A DNA stretch of 45,029 nt from an uncultured Zoogloea sp. (GTDB lineage: Bacteria; Pseudomonadota; Gammaproteobacteria; Burkholderiales; Rhodocyclaceae), in contig CALBTT010000109.1 of assembly GCA_937967645.1 (NCBI GenBank), forward strand, positions 1 to 45,029, written 5' to 3'. Of the stretch, positions 9,051 through 19,200 are shown one piece after another. Under the pieces are notes generated by a model. That model was not told the origin of the DNA. It did not search any database and saw only the letters and a program-made list of their open reading frames with translations. Position 1 is the first letter of the stretch, and each line of letters starts with the position of its first letter. The translations under genes were made by a program, and so were the position numbers.

Positions 9051-10366
9051 CTGAAGCCCTCATCCGCCGTCTCTCGTCCAGCCAGGCCGGGTTCACGGCC
9101 ACCCTCGACGCGCTGCTGGCCTTCGAGGGCAGCACCGACGCGGCCATCGAGCAGGCCGTGGCCGACATCCTGCAGGCCGTGCGCCGTGATGGCGACCAGG
9201 CCGTGGTCGAGTACACCCGCCGCTTCGACCACCTCGACGTGGCCGACATGGCGGCCCTGGAGCTGCCCCGCGCCGAGCTGGAGGCCGCCCTTGCCGGGCT
9301 CTCCGCCGAGCAGCGCCAGGCCCTCGAGACCGCCGCCGAGCGGGTGCGCAGCTACCACCAGCGCCAGGTGATCGAATCCTGGCGCTACACCGATGAAGCC
9401 CCGGGCATGGACGGCACCCGCCTGGGCCAGAAGGTCACGCCGCTGGACCGGGTCGGCCTGTACGTGCCCGGTGGCCGCGCCTCCTATCCCAGCTCGGTGC
9501 TGATGAATGCCATCCCCGCCAAGGTGGCCGGGGTGGGCGAGCTGATCATGGTCGTGCCCACGCCCCGTGGCGAGAAGAACCCGCTGGTGCTGGCCGCCGC
9601 GGCCATCACCGGGGTGGACCGGGTGTTTACCATCGGTGGCGCCCAGGCCGTGGCCGCGCTGGCCTATGGCACGGCGACCATCCCTCAGGTGGACAAGATC
9701 GTCGGCCCGGGCAATGCCTACGTGGCCAGCGCCAAGCGCCGGGTCTTCGGCACCGTCGGCATCGACATGGTGGCTGGCCCCTCCGAGGTGCTGGTGATCT
9801 CCGATGGCTCCGGCGAGCCCGACTGGGTGGCGATGGACCTCTTCGCCCAGGCCGAGCACGACGAGCTGGCCCAGTCCATCCTGCTGTGCACCGACGAGGC
9901 CTTCATCGGCCGGGTCGAGGAGAGCATCGCTCGCCTGCTGCCGCAGATGCCGCGCCGGGAGACCATTGCGGTATCCCTGAAGAACCGGGGGGCGCTGATC
10001 CACGTGAAGGATCTGGCTGAGGCCTGTGCCATCGCCAACCGCATCGCGCCGGAGCACCTGGAGCTGTCCCTGGACGACCCCTACCAGTGGATCGACGAGA
10101 TCCGCCATGCTGGGGCGATCTTCATCGGCCATTACTCGGTGGAGGCGCTGGGCGATTACTGTGCCGGCCCCAATCACGTGCTGCCGACCATGCGCAGTGC
10201 CCGTTTCTCGAGCCCGCTGGGGGTGTATGACTTCCAGAAGCGGACCAGCCTGATCGACATCTCCGAGCAGGGTGCCCAGACCCTCGGCCGCATCGCCTCG
10301 GTGCTGGCCCACGGGGAAGGCCTGCAGGCCCATGCCCGCTCGGCGGAGATGCGCCTCAAGTCCTGA
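9047..10366 (+). CDS. hisD: Histidinol dehydrogenase HisD
   Basis: Zinc enzyme that performs the last two oxidations of histidine synthesis, histidinol to histidine, using NAD. The 439 residues match the family. Motifs include VGLYVPGGRASYPSSVLMNAIPA (shortened: VGLYVPGG), KIVGPGNAYVASAKR, GIDMVAGPSEVLV, and the catalytic/metal regions FAQAEHDE and APEHLEL. The ATG at 9047 is chosen for the ATGA overlap with hisG; the frame stays open upstream only as a shadow. A hairpin terminator follows 22 bases after the stop, so the usual next gene hisC is not here. Confidence 0.96.
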   Translation: MTEALIRRLSSSQAGFTATLDALLAFEGSTDAAIEQAVADILQAVRRDGDQAVVEYTRRFDHLDVADMAALELPRAELEAALAGLSAEQRQALETAAERVRSYHQRQVIESWRYTDEAPGMDGTRLGQKVTPLDRVGLYVPGGRASYPSSVLMNAIPAKVAGVGELIMVVPTPRGEKNPLVLAAAAITGVDRVFTIGGAQAVAALAYGTATIPQVDKIVGPGNAYVASAKRRVFGTVGIDMVAGPSEVLVISDGSGEPDWVAMDLFAQAEHDELAQSILLCTDEAFIGRVEESIARLLPQMPRRETIAVSLKNRGALIHVKDLAEACAIANRIAPEHLELSLDDPYQWIDEIRHAGAIFIGHYSVEALGDYCAGPNHVLPTMRSARFSSPLGVYDFQKRTSLIDISEQGAQTLGRIASVLAHGEGLQAHARSAEMRLKS

Positions 10367-10388
10367 GCCGCATCCCACGACGACCCGC

Positions 10389-10417
10389 AAAAAGCCCGGC
10401 TTCGCGCCGGGCTTTTT
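10389..10417. terminator. Bidirectional intrinsic terminator between hisD and recQ
   Basis: Stem GCCCGGC/GCCGGGC (10394-10400 with 10406-10412) with loop TTCGC is flanked by AAAAA on the left and TTTTT on the right. It can therefore terminate both hisD (forward) and recQ (reverse), which converge here. Confidence 0.92.
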
Positions 10418-10431
10418 GCTGATTTCTCTGT

Positions 10432-12252
10432 CTAGTCCACCTCGGCCAGCAAGCCCAGGATGTCGGCTCCGTAGGCTTCCAGCTTGCGGTCGCCCACCCC
10501 CGAGATGGTGCCCAGCGCATCGATGCTGTCGGGCCGCTGGCGGGCGATGTCGCGCAGGGTGGCGTCGTGGAAGATCACGTAGGCCGGCACGTTGCGCTCC
10601 TTCGCCGTGCTGGCCCGCCAGGCACGCAGCCGCTCCAGCAGCGCGGCCTCGGCGCCGGTGGCTTCAGGCCAGTCACGCAGTTTGCGGGCGGTGTCGGCCT
10701 TGCGGCCTTTCTTGGCAGGCGCCGCGTCGATGCGCAGGGTGAAGCTGCTCTCGCCGCGCAGCAGGGGGCGGGCCGCCTCGGTGAGGGTCAGGGCCCCGTA
10801 GCGTTCGTGGTCCACCGCCAGGGCGCCATGGGCCACCAGCTGGCGGATCAGGGTGCGCCAGCCCTTGTCGTCGAGTTCGTTGCCGATGCCGAAGGTACTC
10901 ACCTGGTCGTGCTGCCACTCCTTCACCTTGTCGGTGGGCTTGCCCAGCAGCACGTCCACGATGTGCCCTGCGCCGAAGCGGCTGCCCGTGCGGAACACGC
11001 AGGACAGGGCCTTGCGGGCCGACTCGCTGGCGTCGCGGACCTGGGGCGGGTTCAGGCAGGTGTCGCAGTTGCCGCAGGGTTCGGAGGCCTCGTCGAAGTA
11101 GCCCAGCAGGCGCTGGCGGCGGCAGCCGGTGGTTTCGCACAGGCCGAGCAGGGCGTCCAGCTTGGCAGTGGATACGCGCTTGACCTCGTCGTTGGCCTCA
11201 CCCTGGTCGATGAAGCGGCGTTGCTGTACCAGGTCGGCCACGCTGTAGGCCATCCAGGCTTCGGCGGGCTGCCCGTCGCGGCCGGCGCGACCGGTCTCCT
11301 GGTAGTAGCCCTCGATCGAGCGGGGCAGGTCCAGGTGGGCCACGAAGCGTACGTCGGGCTTGTCGATGCCCATGCCGAAGGCCACGGTGGCGACCATCAC
11401 GATGCCGTCTTCACGCAGGAAGCGGTCCTGATTGATGGCCCGCTCGTCGCCCCCCATGCCGGCATGGTAGGGCAGGGCGGTGATGCCCTTCTCCTGCAGC
11501 CAGGCGGCGGTCTCATCCACCTTCTTGCGGGAGCTGCAGTAGACGATGCCGGCTTCGCCCAGGTGGCCGTCCTTCAGGAAGGCGAGCAGCTGGGCGCGGG
11601 GATTGTCCTTGGGGACGATGGTGTAGCGGATGTTCGGCCGGTCGAAGCTGGAGACGAACTCGCGGGCTTCGAGCAGGCGCAGGCGCTCGGCGATCTCGCG
11701 GCGGGTCTGGGCGTCGGCGGTGGCGGTCAGGGCGATCCGCGGCACCTGGGGGTAGCGCTCCGGCAGGATCGACAGCTGCAGGTACTCGGGGCGGAAGTCA
11801 TGGCCCCACTGGGACACGCAGTGCGCCTCGTCGATGGCGAAGAGGGCCAGCTGGCCGGCCTCGTGGAGGTGGTCCAGGAGATCCAGGAAGCGCGGCGTGA
11901 CCAGGCGCTCGGGCGCCACGTAGAGCATGTCGAGGGCGCCGGCCAGCATCGCCCGTTCGATCTCCATAGCCCGCTCGAAGCTCAGGCTGGAGTTCAGGAA
12001 GTCGGCCGCCGCGCCCACCTCCTTGAGTGCACTGACCTGGTCCTGCATCAGCGCGATGAGGGGCGATACGACGATCGCCACGCCCGGGCGCAGCAGCGCC
12101 GGGATCTGGTAGCACAGGGACTTGCCGCCGCCGGTGGGCATCAGCACCAGCGCGTCGCCGCCGGCCGCCACGTGTTCGACGATGTCCTCCTGCGGACCGC
12201 GGAAGCCGGTGTAGCCGAAGACGTGGAAGAGGGTTTCGCGGGCGCGGCTCAT
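10432..12252 (-). CDS. recQ: ATP-dependent DNA helicase RecQ
   Basis: 3'-5' superfamily 2 helicase for recombination and replication-fork repair. The 606-residue protein has the RecQ order: helicase core with Walker A GGGKS (around residue 44), DEAH at 141-144 and the aromatic-rich loop HDFRPEY. These are followed by the second RecA domain with GRAGRDG, a zinc-binding cluster (four Cys in CETTGC and CGNCDTC), winged helix and a C-terminal HRDC domain (about 525-600). Start MSRARETLFHVFGY is standard. It diverges from the MBL-fold gene and ends at a shared terminator. Confidence 0.97.
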   Translation of the reverse strand: MSRARETLFHVFGYTGFRGPQEDIVEHVAAGGDALVLMPTGGGKSLCYQIPALLRPGVAIVVSPLIALMQDQVSALKEVGAAADFLNSSLSFERAMEIERAMLAGALDMLYVAPERLVTPRFLDLLDHLHEAGQLALFAIDEAHCVSQWGHDFRPEYLQLSILPERYPQVPRIALTATADAQTRREIAERLRLLEAREFVSSFDRPNIRYTIVPKDNPRAQLLAFLKDGHLGEAGIVYCSSRKKVDETAAWLQEKGITALPYHAGMGGDERAINQDRFLREDGIVMVATVAFGMGIDKPDVRFVAHLDLPRSIEGYYQETGRAGRDGQPAEAWMAYSVADLVQQRRFIDQGEANDEVKRVSTAKLDALLGLCETTGCRRQRLLGYFDEASEPCGNCDTCLNPPQVRDASESARKALSCVFRTGSRFGAGHIVDVLLGKPTDKVKEWQHDQVSTFGIGNELDDKGWRTLIRQLVAHGALAVDHERYGALTLTEAARPLLRGESSFTLRIDAAPAKKGRKADTARKLRDWPEATGAEAALLERLRAWRASTAKERNVPAYVIFHDATLRDIARQRPDSIDALGTISGVGDRKLEAYGADILGLLAEVD

Positions 12253-12368
12253 GGGGCCGGAATTCTACCCCGGCTTGGGTCGGCGAGGAGGCAGGGATTG
12301 TGTGTCGTGGTGGGGCAGCTTTGCTGCGATGCAGCTAAACTCCGCCTTTTTTTCGCCAGGGGATTTCC

Positions 12369-13313
12369 ATGCAGGGTTTGAAGGCGTTCGGCAACGGCAT
12401 CCATGCCATCGATTCGGGTTACACCGGGCCCGATGTGGCGGCCATCCACCTGATCGAGGAGGGCGGCAGGGCGGCGCTCGTGGACACGGGCAACAACGAG
12501 TCGCTGCGGCATGTGCTGGAGGCACTGGCAGCCACCGGGTTGTCGGCCGAGTCCGTGGATTACGTGCTGCTCACCCACATCCACCTCGACCACGCCGGGG
12601 GGGCGGGGGCCTTCATGCAGGCCTTCCCCAACGCCCGGCTGGTGGTGCACCCGCGCGGTGCGCGCCACATGGCCGAGCCGTCGAAGCTGTTTGCCGGGGT
12701 GTCCGCGGTGTATGGGCCGGAGCGGGCGAAGGAGCTCTACGGCGAGCTGATCCCCATCCCCGTCGAGCGCATCATCGAGGCCGGCGACGGCCATGAGCTG
12801 GATCTGGCCGGGCGCAAGATCCGGGTTTTCGACACCCCGGGTCATGCCCGCCACCACGTGTGCTACTTCGACACGAAGAGCCGCAGCTTCTTCACCGGCG
12901 ACACCTTCGGCCTGTCCTACCGCAGCCTGGACGTGGAGGGGCGGCCCTCCATCTTCCCGACCACCACGCCGGTGCAGTTCGAGCCGGAGGCCATGCACGC
13001 CTCGATCCGCCGCATGGAGGCCGAGGCGCCGACGGCGATGTACCTGACCCATTACGCCCAGGTCACCGATGTGCCGCGCCTGGCGGCCGACCTGCACCGT
13101 CTGATCGACGCCCATGTGGCCATCGCCGAGCGCCACGCGGCGGCGGAGGGGCGCAAGGATCTGATCGAGGCCGACATCTGGGCCCTGGTCGGCGAGGAGG
13201 CCGCCCGCAACGGCTGGACGGTGCCCGAAGCCGAGTGGCGGCGCATCCTGGCGCTGGATGTGGAGCTGAATGCGCAGGGGCTGGACGTGTGGCTGGCCGG
13301 GCGGCAGGGGTAG
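12369..13313 (+). CDS. MBL-fold metallo-hydrolase
   Basis: Predicted cytoplasmic metallo-beta-lactamase-fold hydrolase, 314 residues, no signal peptide. The metal motif HIHLDH is at residues 70-75, with further ligands likely in DTPGHARHH, the Asp of FTGDTFG and the His of YLTHYAQ. The C-terminal 80 residues form a helical extension. An SD-like AGGGG sits six bases before the ATG and a TAAACT hexamer lies at 12336-12341. The substrate is not evident; glyoxalase II-like thioester or lactone hydrolysis is possible but unproven. Its 3' end faces glnE across a REP-like doublet. Confidence 0.85.
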   Translation: MQGLKAFGNGIHAIDSGYTGPDVAAIHLIEEGGRAALVDTGNNESLRHVLEALAATGLSAESVDYVLLTHIHLDHAGGAGAFMQAFPNARLVVHPRGARHMAEPSKLFAGVSAVYGPERAKELYGELIPIPVERIIEAGDGHELDLAGRKIRVFDTPGHARHHVCYFDTKSRSFFTGDTFGLSYRSLDVEGRPSIFPTTTPVQFEPEAMHASIRRMEAEAPTAMYLTHYAQVTDVPRLAADLHRLIDAHVAIAERHAAAEGRKDLIEADIWALVGEEAARNGWTVPEAEWRRILALDVELNAQGLDVWLAGRQG

Positions 13314-13328
13314 TCGCAGTAGGGGCTG

Positions 13329-13397
13329 TGTAGGGGCGGCTTCAGCCGCCCGCAGGTACTTGATCCAAGTCCGCGGGCGGCTGAAGCCGCCCCTACA
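13329..13397. repeat. REP-like inverted doublet, copy 2
   Basis: Two 25-base arms (13329-13353 and 13373-13397) are perfect reverse complements with a 19-base loop that itself holds ACTTG-ATC-CAAGT. The arm core is identical to the doublet at 7766-7832, and the loops of the two copies are also related (both contain TCCAAG). It again lies between two convergent genes, here the MBL-fold gene and glnE. Confidence 0.87.
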
Positions 13398-13418
13398 GGT
13401 TCAGCTCCTCCGAAGCCT

Positions 13419-16103
13419 TCAGACCGTGCCGAAGACGTGCTCCCACAGCGCCCGTACCCCGGCGGCGGCCTCGGCAACCTGCTCCCGCTCCACCCGTGAG
13501 GCCTGGTTGTTGAGGCGCAGGCCGTGTTGCAGGCGGCGGTATTCCCGGTAGCTGTCGGCGACGGTGCCGGCCTGGTCGGCGGGGATCAGACCGAGTTCGC
13601 CGGCCATGTGGAGCAGGGCGATGTTGCCCAGGTTGCCGGTGAGGCTGGCGTGCTGGTGGGCGTGGCCCAGGACCAGGTACTGGACGATGAACTCCACGTC
13701 GATCAGGCCGCCCCGGTCGTGCTTGAGGTCGAACAGTTCGGTCTTGTTGGGGTGGGCGTCAGCCATGCGCTGGCGCATCGCGATGACCTCTTCGCGGAGT
13801 TTGGCCAGGTCACGCTGCTGACGCAGCACTTCGACGCGGATCTCCTCGAACTTGCGGCCGATCTCCCGGTCTCCGGCGCAGAAGCGGGCTCGGGTGAGTG
13901 CCTGGTGCTCCCACACCCAGGCGTTTTCCAGCTGGTACTGGCGGAAGGACTCCAGGGATACCACCGTCAGGCCCGAGTCGCCATTCGGGCGCAGGCGCAG
14001 GTCGGTCTCGAAAAGGTGGCCCGCCGGGGTCTGGGCCGACAGCCAGGTGTTGGTGCGCTGGCCCAGGCGGGTGTAGACCTCGGCGGCTTCGGGGGCGTCG
14101 TCGTCATGTACGAAGACCATGTCCAGGTCGGAGGCGTAGCCCAGCTCCTTGCCGCCCAGCTTGCCGTAGGCCAGCACGGCGAACTTCGGGTCGTCCCGGT
14201 GGCGGGTCTTGATCTTGCGCCAGCACATGGTCACGGTGAGGTCCACGATGATGTCGGCGAGGGCCGACAGGAAGTCGGCGTGGCGCTCGACGGTGAGCTT
14301 GCCGGCGATGTCCTTGGTGAGCAGGCGGAACACCTGGGCGTGGTGGTACTCGCGCATCAGGTCCATCTGGCGTTCCATGTCCGGCTCGATCTCATCCAGC
14401 TGACGGGCCAGATCGGCGCGGAAGGCGGGCAGATCGAGCTCCTCCTCGAGGATGCGCGGATCCAGGGCTTCGTCGAGCAGGATGGGGTGGCGGTTAAGGA
14501 ACTGGGCCGCCCAGGCCGAGGCGCCGACCAGCTCGGCGACCTTGTGCAGGGTCTGCGGGTACTGCTGCAGCAGGGCCAGGTAGGAGCCGCGCCGGCTGAT
14601 CGCATCGAGCATGTCGAGCAGGCGCTCGAAAGTGGCGTTGGGGTCGCCGGTTTCGGCGGCGGCCTCGACCACGCGGGGAATCAGCGGGTCGAAGCGGGTC
14701 TTGATCGACGGGGGCATCTGCAGGTAGCGGTTGCCGCCCTTGAGGGTGGCCAGGCGCCGCGCAGCGGAAGCCGGGTCGGCGTAGCCGAGGCGCCGGAACT
14801 CCGCGCCACAGTGTTCTTCGTCGCTGGCGCTGGCCCACAGGGTATCGAGGTCGTGGCCCTTCTCGTTGGGGTCGCCGAAGACGCCGTTGAAGTGGCGGGC
14901 CACCGTGCTGCGGTGGTCGTCCAGTTCATTGAGCAGGCCCTCGTAGGTGGCGAAGCCCATGGCCCGGGCGAGGATCGCCTGGTCGCCCTCGTTGGTGGGC
15001 AGGTTGTGGGTCTGGGCGTCGTCCAGGTACTGCAGGCGATGCTCGACCCGGCGCAGGAAGTCGTAGGCGGCGGCCAGCTCGCGTTCGGCCTCGTGGGTGA
15101 TGATGCCGCGCTCGGCGAGGCGGTCGAGCACCTTGAGGGTCGGCTTGATCTGCAGGGAGGTGTCACGGCCGCCGCGGATCAGCTGGAAGACCTGGGCCAG
15201 GAACTCGATCTCGCGGATGCCGCCAGGGCCCAGCTTGACGTTGTTGACCATGTCCTTGCGGGCCACTTCGCGGCGGATCTGGGCGTGCAGGTCGCGCATT
15301 GCGTTGATGGCGCCGAAGTCCAGGTATTTGCGGAAGATGAAGGGGCGCGAGATGGCGTTGAGTTCTGCGCTGCGGATGCCGGTCATGACCCGCGCCTTGA
15401 TCCAGGCGTAGCGCTCCCATTCGCGGCCCTGGGTGATGAAGTAGTTCTCCAGCATGTCGAAACTGGCCACCAGGGGGCCGGAGTCGCCGTTGGGGCGCAG
15501 GCGCATGTCCACCCGGAAGACCTGGCCGTCGCCGGTGATGTCGTTGAGGGCCTGGATCACGCCCCGGCCGAGCTTGGTGAAGAACTCGAAGTTGTCGATG
15601 ATCTTGGGGCCGGCGGTGCTGCCGTCCTCCGGATAGACGAAGATCAGGTCGATGTCCGATGACACGTTGAGTTCGCGGCCGCCGAGCTTGCCCATGCCGA
15701 TGATGACGAACTCCTGCTCACGTCCGTCGGCCGACAGGGGAATGCCGTGGCGGGCCACCAGCTGTTCGCGCAGCACGTCGTGGGCCGCCTCGACGGCGAT
15801 GTCGGCGAGCAGGGTCATGCTCTCGGTGACTTCGGCCAGGTCGGCCAGGCGGGCGATGTCGCGGACCAGCACATGGCAGATCACCCAGGCGCGCAGCTTG
15901 CGCAGTACCGGTTTGAGGGTGTTGTCGTTGAGCGTCTCTCCACGCAGGTAGTCGCGCAGGGCGGTGGCGTCGAGAGGCGCGTCGATGCTGGCGATCAGGC
16001 GTTCGGTGAGCCACGGGCGGCTGTCGAGCTGGCGGCGCAGGAAACGCGAGCAGGCGAGGGCGTCGAGAAGGGGCTGGGGCAGTTGGGCGGGCTGTTCGGA
16101 CAT
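13419..16103 (-). CDS. glnE: Bifunctional glutamine synthetase adenylyltransferase/deadenylase GlnE
   Basis: Controls glutamine synthetase by adding or removing AMP in response to PII, central to nitrogen regulation. With the start at MSEQPAQLPQ the protein is 894 residues, near the usual 900 to 950; the frame is open 14 residues further. Both nucleotidyltransferase domains are visible by their GMGKLGGRELN-SSDIDLIFVY and AYGKLGGKELGYASDLDMVFVH motifs, N-terminal deadenylase and C-terminal adenylyltransferase respectively. Each keeps the paired Asp of the SD-D catalytic motif. It is divergent from yhdP. Confidence 0.96.
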   Translation of the reverse strand: MSEQPAQLPQPLLDALACSRFLRRQLDSRPWLTERLIASIDAPLDATALRDYLRGETLNDNTLKPVLRKLRAWVICHVLVRDIARLADLAEVTESMTLLADIAVEAAHDVLREQLVARHGIPLSADGREQEFVIIGMGKLGGRELNVSSDIDLIFVYPEDGSTAGPKIIDNFEFFTKLGRGVIQALNDITGDGQVFRVDMRLRPNGDSGPLVASFDMLENYFITQGREWERYAWIKARVMTGIRSAELNAISRPFIFRKYLDFGAINAMRDLHAQIRREVARKDMVNNVKLGPGGIREIEFLAQVFQLIRGGRDTSLQIKPTLKVLDRLAERGIITHEAERELAAAYDFLRRVEHRLQYLDDAQTHNLPTNEGDQAILARAMGFATYEGLLNELDDHRSTVARHFNGVFGDPNEKGHDLDTLWASASDEEHCGAEFRRLGYADPASAARRLATLKGGNRYLQMPPSIKTRFDPLIPRVVEAAAETGDPNATFERLLDMLDAISRRGSYLALLQQYPQTLHKVAELVGASAWAAQFLNRHPILLDEALDPRILEEELDLPAFRADLARQLDEIEPDMERQMDLMREYHHAQVFRLLTKDIAGKLTVERHADFLSALADIIVDLTVTMCWRKIKTRHRDDPKFAVLAYGKLGGKELGYASDLDMVFVHDDDAPEAAEVYTRLGQRTNTWLSAQTPAGHLFETDLRLRPNGDSGLTVVSLESFRQYQLENAWVWEHQALTRARFCAGDREIGRKFEEIRVEVLRQQRDLAKLREEVIAMRQRMADAHPNKTELFDLKHDRGGLIDVEFIVQYLVLGHAHQHASLTGNLGNIALLHMAGELGLIPADQAGTVADSYREYRRLQHGLRLNNQASRVEREQVAEAAAGVRALWEHVFGTV

Positions 16104-16119
16104 GGCGGGGGCCGATTGG

Positions 16120-16125
16120 TAGAAT
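16120..16125 (+). promoter_or_regulatory. Possible -10 element upstream of yhdP
   Basis: TAGAAT with TTCGGA 19 bases upstream, in the glnE/yhdP divergent gap. The spacing is long and the -35 poor. It would give a leader of about 130 bases before yhdP. Confidence 0.25.
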
Positions 16126-16259
16126 ACGGGTTCGTCTATGTTCAACCCGTCTTATGTCTGCCGGACTGATTTTCGTCAAGCCTGATGCCGGATGCGTGCG
16201 TCTCCGGGGATCCGTCCGTTCCGGTCACCTGCCCGCCTGTCCGTGCCTGCCGGTGACCC

Positions 16260-19200
16260 TTGGCACCTCCTCCCTTCCTGCGCTGCGTGGCTGAGTTGCG
16301 GCTGTCTTTCCTGCATCTGCCCGCCCTGTGGCTGCGTCGCCTGATCCGGGTCGGGCTGGTCTTCTACTTTGTGGTGGGGCTGGCCTTCCTGGCGGTCCGT
16401 CATGGCGTGCTGCCCAATGTGCCGGCCTATCGCGGTGAGGTGGCCCAGTTGCTGTCCCGCTCCCTGGGCCTGCCGGTGGAGATCGATGCGCTCTCCGCGG
16501 ACTGGAGCGGCCTGCATCCACGTCTGCAGATCGGTGGGCTGATGATCCGCGATGCGGCCGGCCAGGAGGCTTTGTCCCTCGGGCGGGTGGCCGCCGAGGT
16601 GAGCTGGACGTCGCTGCTGTATCTACGCCTGCGCCTGCACCGGCTGGAGATCGAGGCGCCTGAGCTGTCGATCCGGCGGACCGCCGAGGGGAATGTCTTC
16701 GTGGCAGGCCTGGCCTTGCAGAGCGGTGGTGGGCAGGGCGATTTTCCGCGCTGGCTCTTCGACCAGCGGGAGATCGTCATCCGCAATGCCCGGGTGGAGT
16801 GGGCGGATGCCCAGCGTGGCGCCGACACCCTGATCCTCGAGCGTCTGGATTTCCGGCTCGAGAACCGTGGTGCCCAGCATCGCTTCGGCCTGCGGGCCCA
16901 GCCGCCGGCCCGCCTGGCCGCAACCCTCGACCTGCGCGGCGACCTGCACGGCCGTGATCCGGCCCAGCCGGAAACCTGGCGAGGGGAGGTGTATGCCGGT
17001 CTCGACTACGCCGACCTGGGTGCCTGGCATCCCTGGGTGGATTACCCCCTGGGGCTGCAGGGGGCCGGCGGCGTGCGGGCCTGGCTCGATTTCGGTGAGG
17101 GCCGCTTGGGCGGCGTGACCGCCGATTTCGCCCTCAAGGATGCGCGGGTGCGCCTGGCCCCCGACCTGGAAGACATTGCGATGGAGGAGGCCTCCGGCCG
17201 CCTGCGTTACCGTCGGGACGGCGGGGTGCTGGAAGCCAGCGGCAAGCACCTGGCCCTGAAGACCCGGGATGGCCTGGAGGTGGCGCCGACGGACTTCTTC
17301 CTGCGGGTGCAGGACAAGCAGGGGAGCGCGCCGGGCAAGGGGGAGTTCCTCGCCAATCAGCTCGATCTGGAGGCCCTGTCCCGCCTGGCCGGGCGCCTGC
17401 CCTTCGATGAGGGGCTGCGTCAGCGTCTGGCCCGCCTGGCGCCGTCGGGTAGCGTGGCCCCCCTGAGCGTCAAATGGAGCGCCGACGACGCAGGGCTGCA
17501 GACCTATTCCGTGGATGCCCGCTTCTCAGGTCTGGGCATCGAGCCGCTGGGCGCCTGGCCCGGTTTTTCGGGCATGGCGGGGCGCATCGAGGGCAACGAC
17601 AAGGGCGGGCGCTTCACCCTGAGCGGCCGTGATGCGGCGCTCAAGCTGCCGCAGGTCTTCTCCGAGTCGCGCCTGGAGCTGGCGCAACTGGGCATGGAGG
17701 GCGCCTGGAGTCATCCCGGCGGCATGCTCGAAGTGCGCCTGGCGAATGCCAGCTTCTCCAACCGGGACGCCCGCGGCACCGCTTCAGGCCGCTACCGGGC
17801 CACCCCGGATACGCCCGGCGAGATCGACCTGCAGGCCCGCCTGTCGGAAGCCGACAGCACCGCCGTGTGGCGTTACATGCCCAGCGTGGTGAGCAAGCAG
17901 GCGCGGGACTGGCTGCAGAGCAGCCTGGTGGGTGGCAAGGCCCTGGATACCCGTCTGGTGCTGAAGGGTGACCTGTCCCGCTTTCCCTTCCGGAATGCCC
18001 GCGACGGGCATTTCCAGGTCACCGCCCGGATGGCCGACGGCAGGCTCGATTACGCACCCGGCTGGCCGGCCATCGAGGGCGTCAGCGGAGAGCTGATCTT
18101 CGAAGGGCCGGGCATGACGATCAAGGCGCGGCGGGCCCGCATCTTCGGCGTCGAGCTGCGCGACGTGACCACCGTGCTGCCGGACTTCGAGACGGACGAG
18201 GTCCTCACGATCCACGGCACGGCCCAGGGGCCGACCCGGGATTTCCTGCGCTTTCTGGTGGACAGCCCGGTGGGCGGCATGATCAACCACGCCACCGATG
18301 CTTTCCGCTCGGAGGGTAACGGCAGCCTCGATCTGCACCTGGTGCTGCCGCTGCAGAAGCTGGAAAGCGCCAAGGTGAAGGGGGAATTCCAGTTCAGCCA
18401 CAACCAGTTCCAGCCGGACCCGGCGCTGCCGGTATTCACCGAGGCAGGAGGTCGGGTGTCCTTCACCGAGAGCCAGCTGATGGTCCGCAACGGCGCAGCC
18501 CGGCTCTTCGGCGAGCCGGTCACGGTCAGTGGTGGTACGCGTGCCGATGGCAGCGTGCTGCTCAATGCCCAGGGCAGCATCACCGCCCTGGCCCTGCGCA
18601 AGGAGCTGGACCTGCCGGTACTGGATCACCTGTCGGGCACTGCCCAGTGGCGTGGCACCGTCACCGTGCCGCGCAAGGGCGGGGTCGAGCTGGCGGTGGA
18701 CAGCACCTTGCAGGGCGTCACCTCCAGTCTCCCGCTGCCGCTCAACAAGTCGGCGTCGGCGTCGCTACCCTTCCGCTTCGAGCTGGCCGTGCCGCCCGGC
18801 GGTGGCGGCGACAGCATGAAGCTGAGCGCCGGCTCGCTCTTCCAGGCTCAGTTCCTGCGTCGGAAGGAGGGCGAGCGGCTGGTCATCAATCGGGGCGGGC
18901 TGGCGCTCAACGAGCCGGTGCGGATGGCCGACAAGGGCGTGCTGGTGGCGGCCCGGGCCGACAAGCTCGACGCCGATGCGTGGCGGCGAGCGCTGGCAGG
19001 CGGTGCGGCCCCGGCCGCTCAGGGGTCCGTATCGGGGGCCGCGCAGGACAAGGGTTTTCCCCTGTCCGGGCTGGCCCTGCGGGCCGGCGAGTTGCTGATC
19101 CTCGGGCAGCGCCTCAACGATGTCAGCCTGCGTGCGGTGATGGAGGAGGGGGGCTGGCAGGCCCGCCTGGGCAGCAAGGAAGCCGAGGGGGAGATCCTGT

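Noticed and set aside
10567..12381. 604-codon open frame opposite recQ
   Set aside because: Antisense shadow of recQ with no recognisable motif.
13524..15662. 712-codon open frame on the forward strand opposite glnE
   Set aside because: Antisense shadow of glnE; composition (Val/Gly/Gln/Asp-rich) is typical of reversed GC-rich codons.
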